A DNA stretch of 64,000 bases from Prochlorococcus marinus str. MIT 0912 (GTDB lineage: Bacteria > Cyanobacteriota > Cyanobacteriia > PCC-6307 > Cyanobiaceae), in NCBI RefSeq assembly GCF_027359595.1, contig NZ_CP114783.1, positions 1,834,948 to 1,898,947 on the forward strand, given 5' to 3'. The position numbers were made by a program, and so were the translations under genes. Below are positions 39,416 through 52,079 of the stretch, piece by piece. The notes beneath the pieces are model-generated. The model saw only the letters and a list, made by a program, of their open reading frames with translations, searched no databases and had not been told where the DNA came from. Each line of letters starts with the position of its first letter. Position 1 is the first letter of the stretch.

Positions 39416-40086
39416 TTTTGTGCTCTTATTTCGCGAACAAGAGATTCAACTTTCTTAAGATCTTTAATACCTGGAGATATTTCCAGTCGACTAGAGGCAT
39501 CAATTCCATTAGGTCTAAGTTTAGAAAAGATTTCAGGAATTATTTCTGCAGATATCCCACCAGCTAAGATCCAAGGGACTTTAAAAGTTTTTTCAACTAG
39601 TAATTCTATTGGTACTCTTTTTCCAGTACCACCAAGGGATTTATCATCCCATGCATCTAAGAGAATAGCATCAATATTATTCTCATATTGACTTATAACT
39701 TTTAAATCATTTATAGATTTTAATCTGAAGGCTTTCCATAATTTAAGTGTTGGAAATTCATTTTTTAATTCACGACAGTAATCAACTGATTCATTCCCAT
39801 GTAGTTGTATTACTGAAGGTGGAATTGATCTATTATTTATAGACTTAACCGTTTCTAATTTTGCATTTGCAATAACATATACTTTCTCAATGTTTGAAGA
39901 AACTTTTTCTATTTCATCAAAAATTTTTATACACTCTTCTTCTGGTACAAAACGAGGAGACTTTTTTACGCCAATAACTCCAATAGCATTAATTTTGAAT
40001 TGAGCTATGGATTTTGCTTGCGAAGTGTTAGTTATTCCACAAATTTTTATTGCTGTTGATTTTTTAGAAAGAGATTTTCTGATCAT
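39412..40086 (-). CDS. trpF: Phosphoribosylanthranilate isomerase
   Basis: TIM-barrel isomerase in tryptophan synthesis. The 224-residue chain has the catalytic Cys in AIKICGITNTSQA, a V-I-G-V-I strand, QLHGNESVDYCRE, LLDAWDDKSLGGTGKRVPIE (catalytic Asp) and the phosphate-binding loops PWILAGGISAE and NGIDASSRLE. Start ATG 40084-40086; convergent with the SDR gene. Confidence 0.94.
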   Translation of the reverse strand: MIRKSLSKKSTAIKICGITNTSQAKSIAQFKINAIGVIGVKKSPRFVPEEECIKIFDEIEKVSSNIEKVYVIANAKLETVKSINNRSIPPSVIQLHGNESVDYCRELKNEFPTLKLWKAFRLKSINDLKVISQYENNIDAILLDAWDDKSLGGTGKRVPIELLVEKTFKVPWILAGGISAEIIPEIFSKLRPNGIDASSRLEISPGIKDLKKVESLVREIRAQN

Positions 40087-40124
40087 TACCAGAATTTTAT
40101 TAGGATTGATTGAAATAGATTTTA

Positions 40125-41384
40125 TTGAGAATTTGGAGGACTTTAAATTTGGGTAGTTGGGAAGTTATGAAAATCAAAGGGATTCCTTTGAGAATCCATC
40201 CTAGTTGGTTTTTGATTTTCTTATATTTTACTTTGTCAGCAAAAGATCAGTTTGAGACTCTTTTTGATGGTCAAGTATCTATTTGGAATGGATGGCTTAT
40301 AGGTGCTTTTACGTCAATTCTTTTATTTTTATCTGTTTTATTGCATGAATTGGCTCATTCTTTTGTGGCAATTGGAGAGGGTATAAAAGTTAAAGACATA
40401 ACACTTTTTTTTCTTGGAGGAATGGCAAACCTTGAAAAGGAATGTAAGACATCAAAAGGAAGTTTGAAAATTGCAATTTCAGGACCAATTGTGAGTCTTT
40501 TATTAGCTTTCTTAATGATTTTATTAAGTAATAAATTATTAGTATCAAATATTATCATTTCTAATTTATTTAAGCAGGTTGGAAGGCTTAATTTTTTGAT
40601 AGGAATATTTAACTTGCTTCCGATAATTCCTCTTGATGGTGGTGTTATATTAAAATCTCTAATATGGCACCTCACAGGGAGTAAAAATAAAGGGATTAAA
40701 GCTGCAATTGCTTCCGCGAGATTAATTTCTTTTCTTGCTATCTTTATCGGGATTTTTAGTTTACTTAGTGGCAGATTTTATATAGCAGCATGCTTATTTA
40801 TTATCGGTTTATTTATCTTTACTTCATCTAAGTCACAGAGCCAAATTATTCAAATACAAAAGATATTATCTGAATTACATGTTAATCAAGTTTGTAGTCG
40901 TTCATATAGGGTTTTAGAAGATGATTTGCCTGTAAAAGTTTTATCTAAATATAATCAATCTAATAATGATAAATACTCTAATGAAGAATGGATACTTTTG
41001 TGCAGAGAAGGTAGATGGGTAGGTTATCTGACTGAAAAGATTTTGAAAGATATTCCTGTACAAAATTGGGATAAAAAGTTTCTTTATGAGTTTTCATCGC
41101 CAATAGATGAATTACCATCAATTAGTGAAAAAGAATTATTATGGAAAGCAATAAAAAAAATAGAAAATACAATATATTCAAGACTTCTTGTTCTTTCAGT
41201 TTCTGGTCTTCCTATTGGAACTTTGGATAGAGTAGATATAGGGAAAGCAGTACTTAAAAAAATTGGATTAAACCTTCCAGATCAATTAATAAAAGTTGCA
41301 AGAAAAGAGAATATATATCCATTAGGCTTGAATTTATCTGATATAGCAAGGTCGATGGTTCCTGATGATTTAGAAGAGTATTAA
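40125..41384 (+). CDS. Site-2-protease-like membrane zinc metalloprotease
   Basis: A 419-residue M50-family intramembrane protease with a C-terminal domain. The zinc site H-E-x-x-H appears in LLHELAHSFVA (about residue 70) within helices, and the third ligand in NLLPIIPLDGGVILKSLIW. The N-terminal SWEVMKIKGIPLRIHPSWF is typical for cyanobacterial members. A degenerate CBS-like domain (about 255-400) follows. TTG starts at 40125 and 40149 are possible; the latter is closest to homologous N-termini. Adjacent to trpF, divergent. Confidence 0.88.
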   Translation: MRIWRTLNLGSWEVMKIKGIPLRIHPSWFLIFLYFTLSAKDQFETLFDGQVSIWNGWLIGAFTSILLFLSVLLHELAHSFVAIGEGIKVKDITLFFLGGMANLEKECKTSKGSLKIAISGPIVSLLLAFLMILLSNKLLVSNIIISNLFKQVGRLNFLIGIFNLLPIIPLDGGVILKSLIWHLTGSKNKGIKAAIASARLISFLAIFIGIFSLLSGRFYIAACLFIIGLFIFTSSKSQSQIIQIQKILSELHVNQVCSRSYRVLEDDLPVKVLSKYNQSNNDKYSNEEWILLCREGRWVGYLTEKILKDIPVQNWDKKFLYEFSSPIDELPSISEKELLWKAIKKIENTIYSRLLVLSVSGLPIGTLDRVDIGKAVLKKIGLNLPDQLIKVARKENIYPLGLNLSDIARSMVPDDLEEY

Positions 41385-42130
41385 AAATGATTTATTATTT
41401 GGGGATTTTCTATGGCTAGACGTTTTATTTTTTTCATATCCTTGCTATCTAATTTATAATTAGATAGCTTTAAATTGGGCCATATTTTAATTAAGGATTC
41501 TTTTAAAAAAAATATAATTTTATCTTTTTCTTTGACTTGATTTTTTATCTTTGGTGGATCAGCATTGAAAACTTTTTTCCATAAATATTTTGAGGGTTCC
41601 ATTAAGATCTCCCCATGCTGAAGCAAATGTCCTTTTTTCCAGTATTGAGCACTCCCAATATGCTTGTTTTTATCTTTATCAATCAAGTCAGCCAATGTTG
41701 AAGATGCAAAACAATTACTATTTGTTATGTCCACTGGTTGATTTCCTAAAAAAAGATCTACTCCAGCTTTTTTAAAACCATCTTTTAGCCATTGAGTTAT
41801 CTTTGAATATGATTCTTTTTTGTTCCTTGGCGGATATTTCCATATGAGTGCATAAGTAAGACCTCTACTATGAAGAACAGCTTTCCCTCCACTAGGTCTT
41901 CTTATAATTTTTAACTCTTCATCTTTTAAAAGTTTAAGCCATGCTTTAGGAAGTTTTTTTTGATTTTTCCCAATAGATAACCAGTCTCCATCCCAAGTAT
42001 AAAAACGAATTGCCATATTAAAATTATTGTCAGTAAAAGACTTCTCTAAAAGAAAGAGATCGATTGCCATTTGCTCTGGGCCACTTAATTCAAGAGGGTT
42101 TAAGTAAAGAATTTCTTCTAGATTGTTCAT
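41381..42130 (-). CDS. Lipoate-protein ligase A-like protein
   Basis: Biotin/lipoate ligase-fold protein of about 250 residues. The binding loop RRPSGGKAVLHSRGLTYALI (R-R-x-S-G-G-x-A-V-x-H) and IGSAQYWKKGHLLQHGEIL (Lys-containing lipoyl loop) define the family; activity may be ligation or lipoyl transfer. Start is placed at ATG 42128-42130 (MNNLEEILYLNPLELSG), as the upstream in-frame 16 residues are AT-rich and not family-like. Overlaps the site-2 protease end by 4 bp. Confidence 0.85.
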   Translation of the reverse strand: MNNLEEILYLNPLELSGPEQMAIDLFLLEKSFTDNNFNMAIRFYTWDGDWLSIGKNQKKLPKAWLKLLKDEELKIIRRPSGGKAVLHSRGLTYALIWKYPPRNKKESYSKITQWLKDGFKKAGVDLFLGNQPVDITNSNCFASSTLADLIDKDKNKHIGSAQYWKKGHLLQHGEILMEPSKYLWKKVFNADPPKIKNQVKEKDKIIFFLKESLIKIWPNLKLSNYKLDSKDMKKIKRLAIENPQIINHF

Positions 42131-42392
42131 TTTCGATTTTAGTTGTCTTTTATAAATACTTTTGAAAAAAAAATTCAAATTATCATAAACTTTATTCTAA
42201 AGATTGTTAAAGTAATTTAATTGGCATTTAACTAAATTATGATATTTGTAGTTTTACTGAGTTCTTAAAAAATTAATTTTTTATATTCTTCATTATTTAT
42301 TTTTAATTTATTGATGTATTGCCAGAAGGCAAAGAATTGATTCCATTATTAATTAAGTTACTATTAAAAAAATCGGGACATGTCATTTAATT

Positions 42393-42797
42393 TTGGGACA
42401 TCCTCAACGAATTGAAGTGCCATTCAGAAGGAGGCGTTCAAAAAAAATATGCAAGAGCAAACCTCTTGTAAATAAAAAAATTGACGCTTTTACTCAGGTT
42501 TCTGAATTTCAGAGAGAAGAAGTCATGAGAGAGCTTTTGTATACCAATGTAGGATTGATTTTGAAGTTTGGATTATTTATTGTATTTGCAACCAGCCTCG
42601 TAAACTTAGGCATCGCTTCTCATCAACGTGTTAATAGAAATTTAGAGTTATCGTATTTATTAGATAAGGAATCAAAAAAACTTCATAAGTTAAGACTACG
42701 TTTTGATGAAATGTTTACTAATGGTGGAGAACAAAGTTTTTTTAAGGAGCAAGATCAGTGGATTACTCCAAATAGTGTCAGAGTTATTTGGCGATGA
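42393..42797 (+). CDS. Single-pass membrane protein with coiled coil, FtsB-like topology
   Basis: A 134-residue protein with a very basic N-terminus (PFRRRRSKKICKSK), one membrane helix (about 52-72, LILKFGLFIVFATSLVNLG), then a heptad-rich helical stretch (about 80-110, NLELSYLLDKESKKLHKLRL) and a short tail. It starts at TTG 42393. This layout resembles FtsB/DivIC/septum-formation-initiator proteins, but the sequence is too short and divergent to assign. It is 68 bp before por and unrelated in sequence to it. Confidence 0.55.
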   Translation: MGHPQRIEVPFRRRRSKKICKSKPLVNKKIDAFTQVSEFQREEVMRELLYTNVGLILKFGLFIVFATSLVNLGIASHQRVNRNLELSYLLDKESKKLHKLRLRFDEMFTNGGEQSFFKEQDQWITPNSVRVIWR

Positions 42798-42865
42798 TTA
42801 ACTTTGCCTTTCTTCGGTTTAGATTTGTATTTGAAATTGATTAAAAAAAGTTTTTACTAAAGAAG

Positions 42866-43879
42866 ATGGCTCTAGTACAAGCGGCACCAGGAACTGTCTT
42901 AATTACTGGAACAACATCAGGAGTTGGGTTGTACGCAACAAAGTCTTTGGTAGAAAGGGGCTGGAGAGTTATTACTGCAAATAGATGTTCTCTTAGAGCC
43001 GAGGCTTCAGCCTCAGCTGTTGGTTTACCTATTAACAGCCCGAGACAGCTTAAACATATGCAAATTGATCTTGGCGACTTGGAAAGCGTACGCAATGGGG
43101 CTAAAACTCTTTTACAAGATTTGGAACAGCCATTGGATGCTTTGGTTTGTAATGCTGCTGTTTATCTTCCTCGTTTAAAAAAACCTTTGAGATCTCCTCA
43201 GGGATATGAAATATCAATGGCAACTAATCATTTTGGACATTTTTTACTAATTCAGTTGCTTTTGGAAAATCTTAGTAAGTCATCAAGACCAGTTTGGAAG
43301 GGAAGATCTTGGGGTGTGGAATCATCCAGAGTAGTTATTTTAGGAACTGTTACTGCTAACAATAAAGAACTTGGCGGTAAAATCCCAATCCCAGCTCCTG
43401 CTGATCTAGGAAATTTATCTGGATTTGAAGAAGGTTTTCTCGAACCAATATCAATGGCTAGTGGTAAACGTTTTAAACCAGGCAAAGCCTATAAAGACAG
43501 TAAGTTATGCAATATGATTACAACCCAAGAATTACACAGAAGATTCAATTCTTCTCCAATTCTTTTTAGCTCTCTATATCCTGGATGTGTAGCCAATACA
43601 AGATTATTTAGAAACACTCCTAAAATATTTCAGTGGCTATTCCCATGGTTTCAGAAATTAATAACGGGAGGTTTCGTAAGTGAAGCGCTTGCGGGTGATA
43701 GGGTGGCTCAAGTCGTATCAGACCCTCAATTCGCTATATCTGGTGTCCATTGGAGCTGGGGAAATAGACAACGAAAAGACAGACAACAATTTTCACAAGA
43801 ATTGTCCGATCGAGTGACTGATCCAATTACTTCTAGAAAGGTTTGGGATTTTTCTATGCAACTAGTTGGTCTTAAATAA
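42866..43879 (+). CDS. por: Light-dependent protochlorophyllide oxidoreductase
   Basis: Uses light energy and NADPH to reduce protochlorophyllide to chlorophyllide. The 337-residue SDR-type enzyme has [46 protein letters not shown], and the catalytic Y-x-x-x-K in [11 protein letters not shown], plus the POR-specific insertion with conserved Cys ([13 protein letters not shown]). It converges on chlL, 16 bp apart, so the light-dependent and light-independent routes are neighbours. Confidence 0.96.
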   Translation: MALVQAAPGTVLITGTTSGVGLYATKSLVERGWRVITANRCSLRAEASASAVGLPINSPRQLKHMQIDLGDLESVRNGAKTLLQDLEQPLDALVCNAAVYLPRLKKPLRSPQGYEISMATNHFGHFLLIQLLLENLSKSSRPVWKGRSWGVESSRVVILGTVTANNKELGGKIPIPAPADLGNLSGFEEGFLEPISMASGKRFKPGKAYKDSKLCNMITTQELHRRFNSSPILFSSLYPGCVANTRLFRNTPKIFQWLFPWFQKLITGGFVSEALAGDRVAQVVSDPQFAISGVHWSWGNRQRKDRQQFSQELSDRVTDPITSRKVWDFSMQLVGLK

Positions 43880-43895
43880 TTTTTCAAATACTTCT

Positions 43896-46401
<2,506 letters not shown>

Positions 46402-46405
46402 TCTC

Positions 46406-47983
46406 ATGGAATTAACTCTCTGGACATACGAAGGACCTCCTCATATTGGTGCGATGAGAATAGCTACGTCTATGAAAAAATTACATTATGTTTTACATGC
46501 TCCTCAAGGAGATACTTACGCTGACCTTCTTTTCACGATGATTGAACGCCGTGGGAGCAGACCACCTGTAACTTATACGACTTTTCAAGCTAGAGATTTA
46601 GGTGGTGACACAGCAGAACTTGTAAAAGGACATATAAAAGAAGCCGTAGACAGATTTAAGCCAGAGACTCTTTTAGTTGGCGAAAGTTGTACTGCTGAAT
46701 TAATTCAAGATCAGCCTGGATCACTAGCAAAAGGTATGGGGTTTGATATCCCAATTGTCAGCCTCGAATTACCTGCCTATAGCAAAAAGGAAAACTGGGG
46801 TGGATCTGAGACCTTTTATCAAATCGTAAGAACTTTACTCAAAGACCACTCTAATGAATCAAAGGATACGTGGCAGGAAGAAAAAAGAAGACCGAGAGTA
46901 AATCTACTTGGACCAACTTTGCTTGGCTTTAGATGTCGAGATGATGTTTTGGAAATACAAAAACTACTTGGTCAGTACGGGATAGATGTCAATGTTGTGG
47001 CACCCTTAGGAGCATCTCCTGCAGATATAATGCGAATCCCTAATGCTGATGTTAATGTTTGCCTTTATCCAGAAATAGCGGAATCAACTTGTATTTGGCT
47101 TGAAAGAAATTTAAATATTCCTTTTACAAAAACAGTTCCTCTTGGCGTCGGGGCTACTCAGGATTTTCTTAAAGAATTACACGAAGTTTTAGAGATGGAA
47201 ATCCCTCAATCAGTAAATGAATCTAATAATTCCAAATTAACTTGGTACTCGAATTCAGTGGATTCGAATTACTTAACAGGAAAAAGAGTCTTTATCTTTG
47301 GGGACGGAACACACGCACTCGCTGCAGCAAGAATTGCTAATGAGGAACTTGGTTTTAAAGTTGTTGGTCTAGGAACTTATAGCCGTGAAATGGCTAGGAA
47401 AGTTCGTCCAGCCGCCAAGGCGCTTGGATTGGAGGCATTAATAACCAATGACTACTTGGAAGTAGAAGATGCGATAAAAGAAACATCTCCAGAACTAGTG
47501 CTTGGCACGCAAATGGAGAGACATAGCGCAAAAAGACTTGGTATTCCATGCGCTGTAATCAGCACCCCAATGCATGTGCAGGATGTACCTGCTCGATATA
47601 GCCCTCAAATGGGATGGGAGGGCGCAAATGTCATTTTTGATGACTGGGTACATCCATTAATGATGGGACTTGAGGAACATCTAATTGGCATGTTTAAGCA
47701 TGACTTCGAATTTGTTGACGGTCATCAAAGTCATTTAGGCCATTTAGGTGGAAAAGGAACTGAAAATATTAATCAAGGAGTTAAAACTACAATTTCGAAT
47801 GATTCAACAAATACAAGTTCAGATCCTATATGGACTCATGAAGGTGAAAGGGAGCTTTCTAAAATCCCATTTTTTGTAAGAGGTAAAGTAAGAAGAAATA
47901 CAGAGAATTATGCCCGCCAAGCAGGATGCAGAGAAATTAATGAAGAAACTCTATATGACGCTAAGGCTCATTATAAAGCCTAA
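46406..47983 (+). CDS. chlB: Light-independent protochlorophyllide reductase subunit B
   Basis: NifK-like partner of ChlN. The 525-residue chain begins [20 protein letters not shown], has the cluster-ligating Asp-containing [40 protein letters not shown], and the C-terminal ChlB extension with [17 protein letters not shown]. Length is normal. Start ATG 46406. Ends 11 bp before the convergent gene at 47995. Confidence 0.97.
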   Translation: MELTLWTYEGPPHIGAMRIATSMKKLHYVLHAPQGDTYADLLFTMIERRGSRPPVTYTTFQARDLGGDTAELVKGHIKEAVDRFKPETLLVGESCTAELIQDQPGSLAKGMGFDIPIVSLELPAYSKKENWGGSETFYQIVRTLLKDHSNESKDTWQEEKRRPRVNLLGPTLLGFRCRDDVLEIQKLLGQYGIDVNVVAPLGASPADIMRIPNADVNVCLYPEIAESTCIWLERNLNIPFTKTVPLGVGATQDFLKELHEVLEMEIPQSVNESNNSKLTWYSNSVDSNYLTGKRVFIFGDGTHALAAARIANEELGFKVVGLGTYSREMARKVRPAAKALGLEALITNDYLEVEDAIKETSPELVLGTQMERHSAKRLGIPCAVISTPMHVQDVPARYSPQMGWEGANVIFDDWVHPLMMGLEEHLIGMFKHDFEFVDGHQSHLGHLGGKGTENINQGVKTTISNDSTNTSSDPIWTHEGERELSKIPFFVRGKVRRNTENYARQAGCREINEETLYDAKAHYKA

Positions 47984-47994
47984 ATTTGGTCCTT

Positions 47995-48360
47995 CTAATT
48001 ACGCCAATGAGAACTTTCTTGGCTTGATTTGATTAATCTCCAAACATTTCTTGCTAACTTCTTAGCAATGAGACCACCTCTCTCAACTTTTGAAGAGCCT
48101 GGTCTGACGCCTAAAAGTTTTGATACTTCTGTTGTGCTTAGTGGGGCTCCTGTTTCTATAGCTAGAGAAGTTAGTTCAAGTCTTTGACGCAGCTCATATG
48201 TATCACATTTTTCGTCTTCTTTTAACCAATTCAAGTCAGCAATACCTTTGTCAGACAATTTTTGCATAAGACCTAACGAGACTAAACCTAGCGCTTGCTC
48301 CGGATTGATTTCAGCATTTGAGTTATTGTTATTGGGATCCTTTGGCTGAGTTGCAGACAT
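47995..48360 (-). CDS. Conserved hypothetical protein, possible winged helix
   Basis: A 121-residue basic protein. After a polar N-terminus it has AALGLVSLGLMQKL-type helices and a segment that looks like a winged helix: ETGAPLSTTEVSKLLGVRPG followed by VERGGLIAKKLARNVWRLI. I do not know a named family. It lies between chlB and csoS1D, divergent from the latter. A DNA-binding role is only suggested by the helix-turn-helix-like pattern. Confidence 0.65.
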   Translation of the reverse strand: MSATQPKDPNNNNSNAEINPEQALGLVSLGLMQKLSDKGIADLNWLKEDEKCDTYELRQRLELTSLAIETGAPLSTTEVSKLLGVRPGSSKVERGGLIAKKLARNVWRLIKSSQESSHWRN

Positions 48361-48461
48361 TCTTTCGTAAAATCAATATATCTTGAATTTATCGGCTTAC
48401 AATCAGCATGCAAGTCTCAATTGCTAGCTAAAAAGACAATCTTTGAGGTAGTATCTCGCGC

Positions 48462-49238
48462 ATGACGAGATTCGCCACATTTAAAAATAATGAGAGGCGA
48501 CCAGGAGGAAGTCAGAGAGTTACTGGTGCAGAGGTAAATGAATATCTTGCCGATGATCCAAAGAGAGTAATAACAACTGATTCTGAAAAATCGTTAGTTG
48601 CTCGTCAAGCAAGTCATGTAAAACAAATTGAATTAAGAACATATGTATTTCTAGATTCTTTGCAACCTCAACTTGCTGCTTATATGGGTACTGCAAGTTC
48701 AGGATTTTTACCCATACCCGGTGATGCTTGTCTTTGGATGGAGGTTTCTCCTGGAATGGCTGTGCATAGGGTTACAGATATCGCACTAAAAGCCAGCAAC
48801 GTTCGATTAGGGCAAATGATCGTTGAAAGGGCATTTGGATCTCTTGCTCTTTATCACCGAGATCAAAGTACAGTATTGCATTCAGGCGATGTCGTTTTAG
48901 ATGCCATAGGTAGCACAATTGATAGGAGAACGGATCCTCAAGTTACTTGGACTGAGGTTATTCGCTCTATTACTCCGGACCATGCTGTTTTGATCAATCG
49001 CCAAAATAGACGTGGCTCAATGATTCAATCTGGAATGAGTATGTTCATCCTTGAGACTGAACCAGCGGGATATGTTTTGATGGCTGCGAACGAAGCAGAG
49101 AAGGCATCAAACATCACAATCGTTGATGTGAAAGGAGTTGGTGCTTTTGGAAGACTGACTTTGGCTGGAAAAGAGGGAGATGTTGAAGAGGCTGCGGCTG
49201 CGGCGATGAGATCTATTGATCAAATAAATAGAAGTTAA
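48462..49238 (+). CDS. csoS1D: Carboxysome tandem-BMC shell protein CsoS1D
   Basis: Trimeric, stacked shell protein with a gated pore thought to pass larger metabolites into alpha-carboxysomes. Two BMC domains occupy about residues 55-150 ([20 protein letters not shown]) and about 155-250 ([20 protein letters not shown]). The Glu-Arg gate pair is present in [16 protein letters not shown] disordered N-terminus (about 1-50) is as in Prochlorococcus CsoS1D. It lies before the main cso operon, separated from it by the opposite-strand rdgB gene, so it needs its own promoter. ATG 48462. Confidence 0.93.
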   Translation: MTRFATFKNNERRPGGSQRVTGAEVNEYLADDPKRVITTDSEKSLVARQASHVKQIELRTYVFLDSLQPQLAAYMGTASSGFLPIPGDACLWMEVSPGMAVHRVTDIALKASNVRLGQMIVERAFGSLALYHRDQSTVLHSGDVVLDAIGSTIDRRTDPQVTWTEVIRSITPDHAVLINRQNRRGSMIQSGMSMFILETEPAGYVLMAANEAEKASNITIVDVKGVGAFGRLTLAGKEGDVEEAAAAAMRSIDQINRS

Positions 49239-49825
49239 TTATTTTTAATTCCTATAGCTTTCAAAAGGTAAGGCGCTAATTCTCTAGCGGCTTTACCTCT
49301 ACTTCCATGTTTTGATAATTGTGCATTATTTAATTCCCCATAAGTGCAATTAGTTTCACGAACAAAAAATAATGATTCAAATTCACCATTGGGGTAAGCA
49401 GGCTCTTTTAAAATTTCGCCCCAGCAAATTCCTATTGTATTTTGGATTATCTCTCCACTGTTAGAGCAGAGAACCATCACGCTGCAAACTTTTGCGCTTC
49501 TGTAAGGACTATCTCCGAGAGCAGTTAGAATTTTTTCTATTTTTTTTTCATTTGTTTCGGCAAGTCGTGCAGAAAAGATACCGGGAGCATTACCAAGAGA
49601 ATCAATTTCAAGTCCAGAATCATCTGCAATAGTCCAACTGTTAGTTAATGCCGCTGCTGCTTTTGCTTTCAATATGGCATTTTCCAGATATGTTTTTCCG
49701 GTTTCTTCAACATCTAAAGAACTAGGTTGTTTTTTAACTTCAATTGGTAGCGGCCCAAGCATTGCCTCTATCTCAGCAACCTTCTTGGGATTACCACTAG
49801 CAATGGTTATTAGTGGTTTTTTCAA
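49235..49825 (-). CDS. rdgB: dITP/XTP pyrophosphatase
   Basis: House-cleaning nucleotidase of the HAM1 family that hydrolyses non-canonical purine triphosphates. Motifs: [19 protein letters not shown] near the start, [20 protein letters not shown] around residue 66, GICWGEI in the middle and [17 protein letters not shown] at the end. At 196 residues it has the family length. It is on the opposite strand to the cso genes and overlaps csoS1D's end by 4 bp. Confidence 0.95.
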   Translation of the reverse strand: MKKPLITIASGNPKKVAEIEAMLGPLPIEVKKQPSSLDVEETGKTYLENAILKAKAAAALTNSWTIADDSGLEIDSLGNAPGIFSARLAETNEKKIEKILTALGDSPYRSAKVCSVMVLCSNSGEIIQNTIGICWGEILKEPAYPNGEFESLFFVRETNCTYGELNNAQLSKHGSRGKAARELAPYLLKAIGIKNN

Positions 49826-50183
49826 ATCGAATCATTTAACTAGTCTTATATAGTCTTACAAGAAGAAGTCAAAAACAATAATAGTTGAATTTTGTAGATG
49901 ATTTTGAGACAGTTTTTGGGTGAACATTCCAACCCTGACATAGCCAGGAAGCTGTCTCGTGGGTAAAAATAACTACATGAACTTGTTTACGCAATGCAAT
50001 ATGAGTATGTCCTGACTATTGATCGAACAGTGTTACTCAACTGTCGTAGCAAGGGTGATAAGCTCAGCTTATGAATAGGACTAGAAACTGTAATCAGCGC
50101 TATTAGAAAATCCCCTTGACTAATTGCTCTTTGGCGGGCCATTGTCCCTCCTGAACATTCCATCCCTTTACAGAAAATAGGAC
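49826..50183. promoter_or_regulatory. Control region upstream of the carboxysome operon
   Basis: A 358-bp gene-free region that must contain the promoters for rdgB and for csoS1. It holds an LysR-operator-like palindrome (50058-50072) and a paired GAGACAG/CTGTCTC structure with an inner GGGT/ACCC stem (49906-49958). No confident sigma-70 pair was found; a TTGACT at 50116 has no matching -10 element. A 22-codon frame at 49898-49966 is too short to support. Confidence 0.6.
50058..50072. promoter_or_regulatory. LysR-type operator-like palindrome upstream of csoS1
   Basis: ATAAGCTCAGCTTAT has the ATAA-N7-TTAT symmetry and the T-N11-A core typical of LysR-family (CbbR/RbcR) binding sites. It lies 111 bp before csoS1, in the expected region for a RuBisCO operon regulator. 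Symmetry and location are seen; the regulator is inferred. Confidence 0.5.
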
Positions 50184-50495
50184 ATGGCTAGCGAAACAAT
50201 GGGTATTGCTCTCGGCATGATCGAGACACGCGGATTAGTACCAGCTATTGAAGCTGCTGACGCTATGACCAAGGCAGCAGAAGTGCGCTTGATTGGTCGT
50301 GAGTTTGTTGGTGGTGGTTACGTAACAGTTTTGGTTCGCGGAGAAACTGGTGCTGTAAACGCAGCAGTTCGTGCAGGCGCAGACGCTTGTGAGCGTGTAG
50401 GTGACGGACTCGTTGCAGCTCACATCATTGCTCGTCCTCATCGTGAAGTTGAGCCAGCTCTGGGCAACGGTAACTTCTTAGGTCAGAAGGACTGA
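50184..50495 (+). CDS. csoS1: Carboxysome major shell protein CsoS1
   Basis: Single-BMC-domain protein forming hexamers that tile the carboxysome facets. The 103-residue chain carries GIALGMIETRGLVPAIEAAD, LVRGETGAVNAAVRAGADAC, and a charged C-terminal tail. It heads the main operon and is followed by a small hairpin (50505-50526) and cbbL. ATG 50184. The near-identical C-terminal domain recurs in csoS1E (57047-57595). Confidence 0.97.
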   Translation: MASETMGIALGMIETRGLVPAIEAADAMTKAAEVRLIGREFVGGGYVTVLVRGETGAVNAAVRAGADACERVGDGLVAAHIIARPHREVEPALGNGNFLGQKD

Positions 50496-50504
50496 TTTTT
50501 GATT

Positions 50505-50526
50505 AAGTCCTAAGAGGAGAGGACTT
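50505..50526 (+). promoter_or_regulatory. Intercistronic hairpin between csoS1 and cbbL
   Basis: AAGTCCT (50505-50511) pairs with AGGACTT (50520-50526) around an eight-base loop, followed by a TTTTC run. The stem is short, so it is more likely a partial attenuator or an mRNA-processing/stability element than a full terminator. Confidence 0.45.
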
Positions 50527-50567
50527 TTCAAATTTTCAACCTTCTAACTAATTAACAGGAGCTATCA

Positions 50568-51980
50568 ATGGCTAAAAAGTATGATGCTGGAGTTAAGGAG
50601 TATAGAGATACTTACTTCACTCCTGATTACGTCCCCCTAGATACTGATCTACTTGCATGTTTTAAATGCACAGGTCAGGAAGGTGTACCTAAGGAAGAGG
50701 TTGCAGCAGCTGTTGCGGCTGAATCATCTACAGGTACATGGTCAACAGTTTGGTCAGAATTACTTGTAGATCTTGAATTCTACAAAGGCCGCTGTTACCG
50801 CATTGAAGATGTTCCTGGAGACAAGGACGCCTTCTATGCATTTATTGCCTATCCCTTAGATCTTTTTGAAGAAGGATCTATAACTAACGTTTTGACATCA
50901 CTTGTTGGAAACGTCTTTGGTTTTAAAGCCCTGCGTCATCTTCGTCTTGAAGATATTCGCTTCCCAATGGCATTTATCAAGACCTGCGGCGGACCACCTA
51001 GTGGAATCGTAGTTGAACGTGATCGTCTTAATAAATACGGTCGTCCATTACTTGGTTGTACTATTAAGCCAAAACTTGGTCTTTCAGGTAAAAACTACGG
51101 TCGTGTTGTTTATGAATGCCTTCGTGGTGGTCTTGATCTAACTAAAGATGATGAGAATATCAATTCTCAGCCATTCCAGCGTTGGAGAGAGCGTTTTGAA
51201 TTTGTTGCTGAAGCTGTAAAGCTAGCTCAACAGGAAACTGGTGAAGTTAAAGGTCACTACCTGAATTGCACAGCAACTACTCCTGAAGAGATGTATAAGC
51301 GTGCTGAGTTCGCTAAGGAACTTGACATGCCAATCATTATGCATGACTACATCACTGGTGGCTTTACTGCTAATACAGGTCTTGCTAATTGGTGCCGTGA
51401 GAATGGCATGCTTCTTCATATTCACCGTGCTATGCATGCGGTTATCGACCGTCATCCTCAGCATGGTATCCACTTCAGAGTTCTTGCTAAGTGTTTGCGT
51501 CTATCTGGCGGAGATCAACTTCATACAGGAACAGTTGTTGGAAAACTAGAAGGAGACCGTCAAACAACTCTTGGTTATATCGATAACCTACGTGAATCCT
51601 TTGTCCCTGAAGACCGTACTCGCGGTAACTTCTTTGATCAAGATTGGGGTTCTATGCCTGGTGTATTTGCTGTGGCATCTGGTGGTATTCATGTTTGGCA
51701 TATGCCAGCATTGCTTGCAATCTTTGGAGATGATTCATGTCTCCAGTTTGGAGGTGGTACTCATGGACACCCTTGGGGATCAGCGGCTGGTGCGGCTGCG
51801 AACCGAGTAGCTCTAGAAGCATGTGTGAAAGCGCGTAATGCAGGTAGAGAAATCGAAAAAGAAAGTCGCGATATCCTTCTAGAAGCTGCAAAGCATAGCC
51901 CTGAATTGGCAATTGCTCTTGAGACATGGAAGGAGATTAAGTTCGAATTCGATACAGTCGATAAACTCGACGTTCAGTAG
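50568..51980 (+). CDS. cbbL: RuBisCO large subunit, form IA
   Basis: Carboxylates ribulose-1,5-bisphosphate inside the carboxysome. The 470-residue chain has the active-site segments [40 protein letters not shown] (carbamylated Lys then D-D-E), [20 protein letters not shown] and [20 protein letters not shown]. Form IA is shown by the cso gene context. A good Shine-Dalgarno AGGAG precedes ATG 50568. Its codon usage is more biased than its neighbours, in keeping with high expression. Confidence 0.98.
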   Translation: MAKKYDAGVKEYRDTYFTPDYVPLDTDLLACFKCTGQEGVPKEEVAAAVAAESSTGTWSTVWSELLVDLEFYKGRCYRIEDVPGDKDAFYAFIAYPLDLFEEGSITNVLTSLVGNVFGFKALRHLRLEDIRFPMAFIKTCGGPPSGIVVERDRLNKYGRPLLGCTIKPKLGLSGKNYGRVVYECLRGGLDLTKDDENINSQPFQRWRERFEFVAEAVKLAQQETGEVKGHYLNCTATTPEEMYKRAEFAKELDMPIIMHDYITGGFTANTGLANWCRENGMLLHIHRAMHAVIDRHPQHGIHFRVLAKCLRLSGGDQLHTGTVVGKLEGDRQTTLGYIDNLRESFVPEDRTRGNFFDQDWGSMPGVFAVASGGIHVWHMPALLAIFGDDSCLQFGGGTHGHPWGSAAGAAANRVALEACVKARNAGREIEKESRDILLEAAKHSPELAIALETWKEIKFEFDTVDKLDVQ

Positions 51981-52031
51981 AAAAGATAAAGAGGTGACAT
52001 TTAAGTTGCCTCTAACTTTCTTAAATTCATT

Positions 52032-52051
52032 AGTCGATATTTAAATCGACT
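52032..52051 (+). promoter_or_regulatory. Intercistronic hairpin between cbbL and cbbS
   Basis: AGTCGAT and ATCGACT (7-bp arms, 6-base loop) lie in the 99-bp cbbL-cbbS gap. It is not followed by a T run, so a processing or stability role is likelier than termination. Confidence 0.45.
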
Positions 52052-52079
52052 TTCACTCATTCACTAACTTAAGTTCACC

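Noticed and set aside
42131..42392. Search for psaM or another small photosystem gene between the lipoate ligase and por
   Set aside because: All short frames in both directions end within about 13 codons and none resembles PsaM.
50116..50144. TTGACT as a -35 element of the csoS1 promoter
   Set aside because: At 17 bases downstream the sequence is CCATTG, which is not a -10 element, so a promoter cannot be supported here.
51222..51927. Several out-of-frame and antisense frames of 79-91 codons inside cbbL
   Set aside because: They overlap the fully conserved cbbL coding region; strong codon bias there produces long shadow frames, and none has a recognisable product.
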